Assembly: GCF_000487995.2 (NCBI RefSeq)
Contig: NZ_CP097562.1
Span: 124,001-188,000 of the forward strand
Source of the DNA: Mucispirillum schaedleri ASF457
Lineage (GTDB): Bacteria; Chrysiogenota; Deferribacteres; Deferribacterales; Mucispirillaceae
Length of the DNA: 64,000 nucleotides
Direction of reading: 5' to 3'
Both the position numbers and the translations under genes were made by a program. Positions 8,441-16,516 of this stretch are shown here, one piece after another; position 1 is the stretch's first letter; each line of letters opens with the position of its first letter. The notes beneath the pieces were generated by a model. It saw only the letters and a program-made list of their open reading frames with translations. It was not told the DNA's origin and ran no database searches.

Positions 8441-9274
8441 ATGATAGATTTACACTGCCATTCATCAGCATCTGATGGCTCATATAGTCCAAAAGAGCTT
8501 ATTAATATGGCTGAAAAATTAAATATTACTCATCTTGCTTTAACAGACCATGATACTACTGCAGGAATAAGTGAATTTATGGCTCAAAAAAGCATAGTAA
8601 ACAGAATACCCGGTATAGAAATAAGTGTGGAAGTAGAAAAGGGAGAGCTGCATATTGTAGGGCTTTTTATAGATATAAATAATAAAACCTTGCAGGAAAT
8701 GGAAGAAGAAGTGCAGTATTATAGAAGAAAAAGAAATGAGAAAATGATTGCAGCTTTATCTAAACTTGTGAAAAAAAATGTAAAAATAGGAGATTTAATA
8801 GATAACCCTGACTCTCAGCTTGGCAGACCGCATGTGGCAAAATATTTATTAAGAAACAATATTGTCACTTCTATACAGGAAGCGTTTGATTTATATTTAA
8901 AAGATAATAGCAGCCTTGCATTTAAAAAGCAGCAGGTGTCAGTAGATAGAGCATTAAATGTAATAAAAAATGCAGGTGGAATATCTATTATTGCTCATCC
9001 TTATACATTAAAACTTGAAAATGATAAACTTGATGATGTAGTAAAAGAATATAAAAAACTTGGGCTTGATGGTTTGGAAGCATATTCAAGCCATAACCCT
9101 TTTGATAAAAAAGATGTATTTGCAGAGATTGCTAGAAAAAATGGGCTTATAATTTCATGTGGGAGTGATTTCCATGGAGCAAATGGGAAAGTGGCTTCTC
9201 TTGGTGCAGATATATGCAGTTTATCAGATGATGATATATTAAAACCAATTTATGATATAGTAAATAACAGGTAA
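8441..9274 (+). CDS. PHP-domain phosphoesterase (RNase AM / YciV-TrpH family)
   Basis: This 277-residue cytosolic metal-dependent phosphoesterase has the full PHP set: DLHCHSSASDG (residues 3-13), TDHD (35-38), a Glu in GIEISVE, GRPHVAKYL, IIAHP near residue 187 and SDFHG near the C-terminus. Members such as E. coli YciV hydrolyse 3',5'-nucleoside bisphosphates and trim RNA 5' ends. AAGGA precedes the ATG. It heads a plus-strand gene series and is 7 bases from the recombinase gene. The family is certain; the exact substrate is inferred. Confidence 0.9.
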   Translation: MIDLHCHSSASDGSYSPKELINMAEKLNITHLALTDHDTTAGISEFMAQKSIVNRIPGIEISVEVEKGELHIVGLFIDINNKTLQEMEEEVQYYRRKRNEKMIAALSKLVKKNVKIGDLIDNPDSQLGRPHVAKYLLRNNIVTSIQEAFDLYLKDNSSLAFKKQQVSVDRALNVIKNAGGISIIAHPYTLKLENDKLDDVVKEYKKLGLDGLEAYSSHNPFDKKDVFAEIARKNGLIISCGSDFHGANGKVASLGADICSLSDDDILKPIYDIVNNR

Positions 9275-9281
9275 TATTTAT

Positions 9282-10181
9282 ATGAATATAGAAACTAAAC
9301 CTTATAAGTATAACGAATTTAAACAGTTTTTACGGTTTGAGCTTGGAATGAGTGATAATTCTGTTATATCATATCTTTCTGATTTAGAAACTTTATATAA
9401 ATTTTATAAAAAGGATATTAAAGAGATTACACCAGAAGATATTGTTGCCTTTATGTCATATATGCGTAAAAATCAGCAGTCATTAGAAACTATACTTCGC
9501 AGACTTTCAGGCATAAGTCAGTATTTTGATTTTTTAATAGTAGAAAAAGAGATAAAAGTAAACCCAGTAGAGTTTATTGCAAAACCTAGACAGTGGCATA
9601 AACTGCCTGATTTTCTTGATTTTGATGAAGTAGAAAAATTAATATCAAGGAATGACTTATCTACACCTGTAAAAGAAAGAAATTATTTGATAATGGAAAC
9701 GCTTTATGCAACAGGTATGCGTGTAAGTGAGTTAACAGCTGTTAAAATCAGGGATATTGATTTTAAAAGGGGTATAATAAAAGTAACAGGTAAAGGCTCA
9801 AAACAAAGAATTGTGCCACTTTACCCATCATTATTAAAAAGTTTAGAAGATTATCTTGCTTTAAGACAGGAATATTTTATAAAGGATATAGATAGTGGTT
9901 ATTTATTTTTAAATCAGCATGGAAATATGCTTACAAGGCAGCATATATGGAATATTGTAAAAGAAAAATGTAAACAGAATAATATTACAAAACATGTTTC
10001 ACCCCATACTTTACGCCATTCTTTTGCAACTCATATGCTTTCAAATGGTGCTGATTTAAGAACTTTGCAGATATTTTTAGGACACTCAAATATTTCTACA
10101 ACAGAAATATATACACATGTTACTGATGATGATAAAAGAAAAACAATAATGAACTTTCATCCGAGATTTGCAAGAAAATGA
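9282..10181 (+). CDS. xerD: Tyrosine recombinase, XerC/XerD type
   Basis: The protein has 299 residues, the usual Xer length. An N-terminal SAM-like core-binding domain (residues about 8-90) precedes the catalytic domain with Arg147 (TGMRVSEL), Lys171, His242 and Arg245 (PHTLRHSFATH), His268 (LGHSNISTTEIYTHV) and the nucleophile Tyr277. It would resolve chromosome dimers at dif with FtsK. It overlaps the next gene by 4 bases and sits among housekeeping genes, so it is not a mobile-element integrase. Assignment to XerC rather than XerD is uncertain, and no dif site was recognised. Confidence 0.88.
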   Translation: MNIETKPYKYNEFKQFLRFELGMSDNSVISYLSDLETLYKFYKKDIKEITPEDIVAFMSYMRKNQQSLETILRRLSGISQYFDFLIVEKEIKVNPVEFIAKPRQWHKLPDFLDFDEVEKLISRNDLSTPVKERNYLIMETLYATGMRVSELTAVKIRDIDFKRGIIKVTGKGSKQRIVPLYPSLLKSLEDYLALRQEYFIKDIDSGYLFLNQHGNMLTRQHIWNIVKEKCKQNNITKHVSPHTLRHSFATHMLSNGADLRTLQIFLGHSNISTTEIYTHVTDDDKRKTIMNFHPRFARK

Positions 10182-12802
10182 AAATAGTTATAACTCATAT
10201 TAACCCGGATTTTGATGCAGTAGCAAGTGCTTATGCCGCATATAAATTATATAACTGCGACCATATAGCTATGTGTACAAATATGGAAAATAATGTATAT
10301 AATTTTATTAAAGACAGTAAATTTAATATTAATATTAAGCAGTATAATGATAAACTTTTAAGTGAATTAAAAAGTATTGATATGTTAATTATTACAGACT
10401 GCAACCAAAGACAAAGGCTTGGCAGGCTTGCAGCATTAATAGATATTGCAAAAGAAATTATTATTTATGACCATCATGCTGGTATAAGCTGTGATATATC
10501 AGCAGATAAAAAAAATATTTTAGAAATAGGTGCTGCAACTTCTATATTTTGTTTAAAAATGCAGGAAGAAAGTATAGCTTTATCATCTCTTGAAGCTACA
10601 TTTTTAGCACTTGGAATATATGAAGATACAGGGCTGTTCACTTTCAGTAAAACTTCATCAAATGATGCATTAGCTTTATCATATTTAATATCACAAAAGG
10701 CAGATACAACAGCGGCAAATGATTATGTGCAGAGAGAGTTAAGCAATATTCAGGTTATGCTTTTAAATGAACTGCTTTTAAATCTGTCAATTATAACAGT
10801 AGGCGGTGTAGATATAGCTTATTCATGTGCAACAGTAGATGAATATGTAGATGAAGCAGCTTTTATTGTTCATAAGCTTATGATAATAGAAGGTTTAAGT
10901 TCTCTTTTTATTCTGCTTTCAACAGGTGGCAGGCTTGTTCTTATAGGAAGAAGCAATGATATAAGAGTTAATGTTTTAAGTATAGTTTCTCAATTTGGCG
11001 GCGGTGGTCATAGTGTTGCAGGCAGTGCTATTATTAAAGATAAAATGATTGCTGAAACATTAGAAATGCTTAAATATGTTATTAGAGAAACAGTAAAACC
11101 TGTTAAATCTGTTCAAGAGATTATGACTACTCATGTTAAATCAGTTCAAAGCCATTCTATATTAAAAGATGCTATGGATTTAACTATGAAATATAATTTA
11201 AACTATCTTCCTGTTGTGGAAAATAATAAAACTATAGGTATTATTTCAAGAAAAGATATTCTTCATGGTGTGAAACATGGTCTTGAATATGACAGCATTA
11301 ATAATATTATGCAGACAGAGTTTGAAATAGTATGTCCTGATACTTTATTTTATGAAGCGGAAGCTATTATGGTTTATCAAAATCAAAAACTTCTTCCTGT
11401 TGAAACAAATAAAGGGCTTGTGGGAGTTATTACAAGAACAGACCTTTTAAGACTTATGCATGAAAATATGATTTTACAGTCAAAATATGCTGAAAATAAG
11501 AGAAAAAATCTGGGTATATTAAAAAATAGAAATGTATTATCTAAAATGCAGGAAAATCTTAATAAAAAAATATTATCATTATTAAAGAATATTGGTGCAG
11601 CAGCAGAAGAAATGCATTATAAAGCTTATGTAGTAGGTGGTTTTGTCCGCGATTTACTTATGGAGAAAGATAATTATGATATAGATATTGTTATAGAAGG
11701 TGATGGAGCAAAATTTGCAGTTAATTATGCAAAAAAACATAATGCAAAAGTTTTTGTTCATAAAAAATTTAAAACTGCTGTTGTTTCTTTTGATGATGGA
11801 TTTAAAATAGATTTTGCAACTGCTAGAACAGAATATTATGTAACACCTGCCGCTGCACCAGAAGTTGTAGAATCATCAGTTAAAAGTGACCTTTTCCGAA
11901 GAGATTTTACAATAAATGCAATGGCTGTTCGTTTAGACGGAGCTCAGTTTGGGCTGTTACTTGATTTCTTTATGGGTCAGAAAGATATTCTTGATAAAAA
12001 AATCAGAGTTTTACACTCATTAAGTTTTGTTGATGACCCGTCAAGAGCATATAGAGCTATACGGTTTGCTGTCCGTTTTGGGTTTGAGATAGGCAGCCAT
12101 ACAGACAGACTTATAAAACATGCCGAAAGTCTTGATTTATTCAGCAGAATAATAGGTCAAAGACAGTTTTTAGAGCTTAAATATATTTTAGCAGAAGATG
12201 GTTATTTATTTGCTTTACAGTTAATGAATAAATATAATATGCTTAGATTTTACAGCACTAAAATAAAATATGATGATGAATTAATAAATAAATTTAAGCG
12301 TTCAGAACATCTTTTAAACTGGTATAAAATACAATTTGAAGAAGATATTGAAGTATGGAGAATGCGGTTTAATATATTATTTTTTCCAGAAAAAGGAGAA
12401 AATTTTATATCTTTAATAGATAAATTTGAGCTTTCATCAAAAGAAGCATCTATCTTAAAAGATGACCATAAGTATATGGAGTATGCTGTAAGTTTATTTA
12501 AAAGATATAAAGACCACAAACCTTCTTTTATATATGGAGTATGTTCTAATTTATCAGTAGAAAGTGCACTTGCTCTTGCTGCTGTTATGGGGGAAAGTAA
12601 GCAGGATATTATAAAAGATTATCTTACAGAATATAAAAATGTAAAAATTGATTTATCTGGGCAGGATTTAATTGAAGCAGGTATACCAAAAGGGCCTGAA
12701 ATAAAAAAAGCACTAGATGTGTTGTTAAAAGCAAAGTTAGATGGTATAGTTAATACAAAAGAAGATGAATTATTATTCATAAAAAATGAATTTGGAGTAT
12801 AA
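10178..12802 (+). CDS. DHH phosphoesterase / CBS pair / CCA-adding (poly(A) polymerase family) fusion protein
   Basis: This 874-residue protein has three parts. Residues 1 to about 305 are a DHH-DHHA1 module like nanoRNases and c-di-AMP hydrolases (HINPDFDAVASA, TDCNQ, YDHHAG and the glycine-rich FGGGGHSVAGSA). Two CBS domains follow (about 310-430). From about residue 475 a class II nucleotidyltransferase begins, with VVGGFVRDLL and DNYDIDIVIEGDG giving the metal-binding aspartates, then the RRDFTINAMA and FVDDPSRAYRAIRFA motifs of tRNA CCA-adding or A-adding enzymes. It probably matures tRNA 3' ends, with CBS sensing adenylates and DHH degrading short RNA. The architecture is known from related phyla. 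It overlaps xer by 4 bases. Confidence 0.88.
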   Translation: MKIVITHINPDFDAVASAYAAYKLYNCDHIAMCTNMENNVYNFIKDSKFNINIKQYNDKLLSELKSIDMLIITDCNQRQRLGRLAALIDIAKEIIIYDHHAGISCDISADKKNILEIGAATSIFCLKMQEESIALSSLEATFLALGIYEDTGLFTFSKTSSNDALALSYLISQKADTTAANDYVQRELSNIQVMLLNELLLNLSIITVGGVDIAYSCATVDEYVDEAAFIVHKLMIIEGLSSLFILLSTGGRLVLIGRSNDIRVNVLSIVSQFGGGGHSVAGSAIIKDKMIAETLEMLKYVIRETVKPVKSVQEIMTTHVKSVQSHSILKDAMDLTMKYNLNYLPVVENNKTIGIISRKDILHGVKHGLEYDSINNIMQTEFEIVCPDTLFYEAEAIMVYQNQKLLPVETNKGLVGVITRTDLLRLMHENMILQSKYAENKRKNLGILKNRNVLSKMQENLNKKILSLLKNIGAAAEEMHYKAYVVGGFVRDLLMEKDNYDIDIVIEGDGAKFAVNYAKKHNAKVFVHKKFKTAVVSFDDGFKIDFATARTEYYVTPAAAPEVVESSVKSDLFRRDFTINAMAVRLDGAQFGLLLDFFMGQKDILDKKIRVLHSLSFVDDPSRAYRAIRFAVRFGFEIGSHTDRLIKHAESLDLFSRIIGQRQFLELKYILAEDGYLFALQLMNKYNMLRFYSTKIKYDDELINKFKRSEHLLNWYKIQFEEDIEVWRMRFNILFFPEKGENFISLIDKFELSSKEASILKDDHKYMEYAVSLFKRYKDHKPSFIYGVCSNLSVESALALAAVMGESKQDIIKDYLTEYKNVKIDLSGQDLIEAGIPKGPEIKKALDVLLKAKLDGIVNTKEDELLFIKNEFGV

Positions 12803-12805
12803 ATT

Positions 12806-13762
12806 TTGAGCATTACAAAAGAAATTATAGTGCCTTCTGTTATTCAGCCTTATATTTTTGGCAGACAGGACAGCAATATTAAAGTAATTGAAAATAATAT
12901 GAATGTTAAATTGTCAGCACTTGGCGATAATGTTACAATAGAAGCAGAAAATGAAAATAATGCTGTAAAAGCATATAGATTATTTGAAGAATTAATGAAA
13001 ACTGCAGAAAAAAGAGAGCTTACATCTGAAGATGTTGTTTATGCTGTTAAAATGATTAACAAAGATAATAATGTTGATGTAAGTGGTGTATTAACTGAAA
13101 AAATAAAAGTAGGTGGCTGGGCAAAAATTGTAACCGCAAAATCTCCATCACAAAGAGAATATATTAAAGCTATGAGCACAAGCGATATGATTTTTGGTAT
13201 AGGACCTGCAGGAACTGGTAAAACTTATCTTGCTATGGCAATGGCTGTAAATCAGTTTTTATCTAAAAAAGCTGCCCGTATTATTTTAACCCGTCCTGCT
13301 GTAGAAGCTGGGGAAAAACTAGGGTTTTTACCCGGAGATATTGCTGATAAAATAAACCCATATCTTAGACCACTTTATGATGCACTTTATACTATGATGG
13401 ATATTGATTATGTTACTAAATTAATAGAAAAAGGAGTTATAGAAGTTGCACCGCTTGCATTTATGAGAGGAAGAACATTAAATGATTCTTTTGTTATACT
13501 TGATGAGGCTCAAAACACAACAGAAGAACAGATGAAAATGTTTTTAACACGCCTTGGGTTTAATTCAAAAGCTGTTATTACTGGTGATGTTACTCAGATT
13601 GATTTACCAAGTGATAAAAGAAGTGGACTTATAACAGCTATGCATGTATTAAATAATATTTCAGAAATTAAATTTATACAATTCAGTGATAAAGATGTTG
13701 TGCGTCATCCACTTGTATCAAAAATAGTAAGAGCTTATGATGCAGCTATGAAAAAGGATTAA
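12806..13762 (+). CDS. phoH: PhoH-like ATPase
   Basis: The 318-residue P-loop protein has an N-terminal KH-like region (residues about 1-80), Walker A GPAGTGKT (133-140) and Walker B VILDEAQ (230-236), the standard PhoH layout. Members are linked to RNA metabolism and ribosome maturation beside YbeY. The start is TTG at 12806 with GGAG 8 bases before it, and no ATG fits better. It lies 3 bases after the fusion gene and 4 before ybeY. The pgpH-type 7TM-HD gene often found between phoH and ybeY is absent here. Confidence 0.93.
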   Translation: MSITKEIIVPSVIQPYIFGRQDSNIKVIENNMNVKLSALGDNVTIEAENENNAVKAYRLFEELMKTAEKRELTSEDVVYAVKMINKDNNVDVSGVLTEKIKVGGWAKIVTAKSPSQREYIKAMSTSDMIFGIGPAGTGKTYLAMAMAVNQFLSKKAARIILTRPAVEAGEKLGFLPGDIADKINPYLRPLYDALYTMMDIDYVTKLIEKGVIEVAPLAFMRGRTLNDSFVILDEAQNTTEEQMKMFLTRLGFNSKAVITGDVTQIDLPSDKRSGLITAMHVLNNISEIKFIQFSDKDVVRHPLVSKIVRAYDAAMKKD

Positions 13763-13766
13763 TAAT

Positions 13767-14201
13767 ATGAAAATTTTATATACTGATGAAATGAACTGCT
13801 GTTTAAGCTATGAATTTTTTACTCTTGTTGCTGAATCTGTATTTAATGAGCTTGATATGAGCAGTAATGAATATGAAATATCATTACTTATAACTGATGA
13901 TGAAACAATAAGAAAGTATAATAAAGAATATAGAAATAAAGACAGAGCAACAGATGTGTTATCTTTTCCTATGGAAGATGATATTATTCTTGGAGATGTT
14001 GCTATATCTTTTGAAACTGCAAAAAGGCAGTCAGAAGAAGCAGAAATAAATATAGACAGGGAAGTGGCATTTCTTTTTATACATGGCTTACTGCATCTTT
14101 TAGGATATGACCATGAAACAAGTCAGGAAGATGAAGAAGAAATGTTTGCATTACAGGAAAAAATATTAAAAAAACTTGTTGACTATGGCACGGTTTCATA
14201 G
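13767..14201 (+). CDS. ybeY: Endoribonuclease YbeY (16S rRNA 3'-end maturation)
   Basis: The 144-residue protein carries the UPF0054 zinc motif HGLLHLLGYDHE, with His106, His110 and His116 as ligands, and the upstream RATDVLSFP motif. YbeY processes the 16S rRNA 3' end and takes part in 70S ribosome quality control. It is directly downstream of phoH, the most common neighbour in bacteria. Confidence 0.96.
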   Translation: MKILYTDEMNCCLSYEFFTLVAESVFNELDMSSNEYEISLLITDDETIRKYNKEYRNKDRATDVLSFPMEDDIILGDVAISFETAKRQSEEAEINIDREVAFLFIHGLLHLLGYDHETSQEDEEEMFALQEKILKKLVDYGTVS

Positions 14202-14240
14202 TTAATATATAATATTACTTAGTATTGGTGATATTTTTAT

Positions 14241-14351
14241 ATGGATTATTATTGTAGAAGTTTACTTTTTTCATTCAAAACTATTCTATTCTTTTTATCA
14301 TGTATTTTAGCAAACAAAATTTTATGTATGGAGTTTAGCCGTGGATATTAG
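14241..14351 (+). CDS. Possible 36-residue small hydrophobic protein
   Basis: An ATG at 14241 opens 36 codons with one hydrophobic stretch (ILFFLSCILANKIL) and ends at TAG 14349-14351, overlapping the GTG start of the next gene by 11 bases. It fills a 139-base gap in an otherwise tight operon. A ribosome site is weak (GGTG 10 bases upstream) and no family is recognised. It may be a real coupled micro-protein or chance. Confidence 0.2.
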   Translation: MDYYCRSLLFSFKTILFFLSCILANKILCMEFSRGY

Positions 14352-15627
14352 TATCTGGTGGGAGATTGCATTTTTAGTAATTTCTTTATTTTTATCTGCT
14401 TATTTTTCAACAATGGAAACAGCAGCAGCTTATCTTAGTGAAGTAAAAACAAAGCAGCTTTTTACAAAAGATGACGAAAACAATCTTTCTGCATGGATTA
14501 CTCAGCGAAATAAAGTATTAAATACTATATTTTTAGGTAATACATTATTTAATGTAATTAATGTATTTTTAATAATAGATATAATCAGCAAGTATATTTC
14601 ATCATATACTCTTTTAATTTCTGCAGCTGCTGCATTTATTTTAATATTGATGTTTGGAGAAACTATACCAAAAACTCTTGCCCGCTATGAAGTGATTAGT
14701 ATTTCTTCCAGGCATGTTAAAATTTTAAGTAAATTTTATATTCTTTTTTTTCCTGTTATATTTATATCGGATATATTAACAGCTTTTTCTTTAAAGCTTT
14801 TTGGCAAAAATTTGAAAAAAGACCCTAAATTTTCTGAAGATGAATTGGAATTTTTAATAAATGTTGGTGAAAAGGAAGGTAAACTGCAGCCAGATAAAGG
14901 CGAAATGATTACTAATATTTTTGATATTTCAGATATTGATGTAAAGGAAATTATGGTTCCAAGAATTGATGTTACAGCAGTGCCTGAAAATATTTCTACT
15001 GAGGAAATAAAAGAAATAATTAGAGAGACTGAATATTCAAGAATACCTGTTTATAGAAACTCACTTGATAATATAATAGGTATATTATATGTAAAAGATT
15101 TGATACGCCTTAAAGGAACAGATTACAAAATGGAAGATTTATTAAAACTTTTACGCAAGCCTTTATTTGTGCCTGAAACTAAAAAAATAGACTTAATGCT
15201 TAAAGAATTCCAAAAAAATAAACTGCATATAGCGGTTGTTGTTGATGAATATGGCGGCACAGCAGGTATTATCACGATGGAAGATATTTTAGAAGAAATA
15301 GTTGGTGATATTTTAGATGAATACGATATAGATAGTGAAGAAATTAAACAAATCTCTGAAAATAAGTATATTATAAATGGCAGAATGAGTGTTAATGATT
15401 TCTGTGATTATTTTAATATAGAAGAATTTGATGAAGATGATGACTATGATACTGTTGCAGGTCTTGTGTTTGATATAGCTGGTGAAGTTCCAAAAATAGG
15501 AGATGAGTTTATATGGAATAATTTTAAATTTATTATTAAGCGGTTAGAAAATAGAAGAATAGACTTAATGGAAGTAGAAATTTTAGGCGGCAGATATGAA
15601 TATCAAGAGGAAGCAGGCAATGAATAG
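14341..15627 (+). CDS. CNNM/CorC (HlyC)-family membrane protein with CBS domains
   Basis: The 428 residues form a DUF21/CNNM transmembrane domain (hydrophobic segments in residues about 5-160), a CBS pair starting near IKEIMVPRIDVTAV (about 200-320), and a C-terminal CorC_HlyC domain. The family acts in Mg/Co transport at the inner membrane. The start is GTG at 14341 with GGAG 7 bases upstream. The gene ends 8 bases inside era. The old hemolysin label is misleading. Confidence 0.9.
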   Translation: MDISIWWEIAFLVISLFLSAYFSTMETAAAYLSEVKTKQLFTKDDENNLSAWITQRNKVLNTIFLGNTLFNVINVFLIIDIISKYISSYTLLISAAAAFILILMFGETIPKTLARYEVISISSRHVKILSKFYILFFPVIFISDILTAFSLKLFGKNLKKDPKFSEDELEFLINVGEKEGKLQPDKGEMITNIFDISDIDVKEIMVPRIDVTAVPENISTEEIKEIIRETEYSRIPVYRNSLDNIIGILYVKDLIRLKGTDYKMEDLLKLLRKPLFVPETKKIDLMLKEFQKNKLHIAVVVDEYGGTAGIITMEDILEEIVGDILDEYDIDSEEIKQISENKYIINGRMSVNDFCDYFNIEEFDEDDDYDTVAGLVFDIAGEVPKIGDEFIWNNFKFIIKRLENRRIDLMEVEILGGRYEYQEEAGNE

Positions 15628-16516
15628 CGAAGAAAATAAACCTTTTCATGCAGGGCTTATTGCTTTAGCTGGGCTTCCAAATGCTGGAAAATCTACATTA
15701 TTAAATACAATTATTGGTGAAAAAATAGCTATTGTATCCCATACGCCACAGACTACAAGAAATGCAATATACGGCATAAAAACTACAAAAGAGTATCAGG
15801 CAGTTTTTGTTGATACTCCGGGCTTTCATTCACCAAAAAATACTCTTAATAAAGCAATAGTTCAGCAGGCTGTAGACAGCCTTTCTATTGTTGATGTAAT
15901 ATGTTTATTAGTTGAAGCAGGCGCTAAGAGAGGTAAAGATTTTAATAACCTAGTATCTCTTATAAAAGAAGCTCCACAGGAAAAAATATTAATTATAACA
16001 AAAATAGATACAGCTCCAAAAGAAATGGTTTATAAAACAGCAGAAGAAATCTTCCCACTCTGTAAGTTTAAACATGTTCTGCCTGTTTCTGCTGTTAAAA
16101 ATATAAATGTAGATACACTTATGAATTTGCTTTATGATGAACTGCCAGAAAATATTATGCAGTATGATGAAGATTTAATTACCACCCAGCCAGAAAAGTT
16201 TTTGATTTCTGAATATATTAGAGAGCAGATATTTATGCGGCTGCGTAATGAAGTGCCACATGATACATTAGTATATGTGGAAGATTATTCAGATAAGCTA
16301 AAATCAATGGAAGTTAATGCTATTATTTATGTAAACAGAGAATCACAAAAAGGAATAGTTATAGGAGAGAGTGGCTCTATGCTTAAAACGATAGGCACAG
16401 CAGCCAGAAAAAATTTAGAATCTTTTTTTGAGAAAAAAGTAAGATTAAATCTTTGGGTTAAAGTTAAAGAAAACTGGGTAGCAAGACAAGAATATTTAGA
16501 TATGCAGGGGCTTTAA
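15620..16516 (+). CDS. era: GTPase Era
   Basis: Era binds the 3' end of 16S rRNA and helps 30S assembly. The protein is 298 residues: G1 GLPNAGKS (18-25), G2 TPQTTRN, G3 DTPG (65-68), G4 TKID (127-130), G5 SAVK, then a KH domain with IVIGESGSMLKTIG. G4 reads TKID instead of the usual NKxD. I start at ATG 15620, with AGAGG 9 bases upstream; it overlaps the preceding gene by 8 bases. The stop codon overlaps the stop of the convergent MutS-like gene, so no terminator separates them. The ybeY-corC-era order is a common ribosome-maturation cluster. Confidence 0.95.
   Translation: MNSEENKPFHAGLIALAGLPNAGKSTLLNTIIGEKIAIVSHTPQTTRNAIYGIKTTKEYQAVFVDTPGFHSPKNTLNKAIVQQAVDSLSIVDVICLLVEAGAKRGKDFNNLVSLIKEAPQEKILIITKIDTAPKEMVYKTAEEIFPLCKFKHVLPVSAVKNINVDTLMNLLYDELPENIMQYDEDLITTQPEKFLISEYIREQIFMRLRNEVPHDTLVYVEDYSDKLKSMEVNAIIYVNRESQKGIVIGESGSMLKTIGTAARKNLESFFEKKVRLNLWVKVKENWVARQEYLDMQGL

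Noticed and set aside
9282-10181. Xer gene as a phage or island integrase
   Set aside because: Its length, motifs and place in a housekeeping operon fit a chromosomal Xer. No att site or cargo genes are near.
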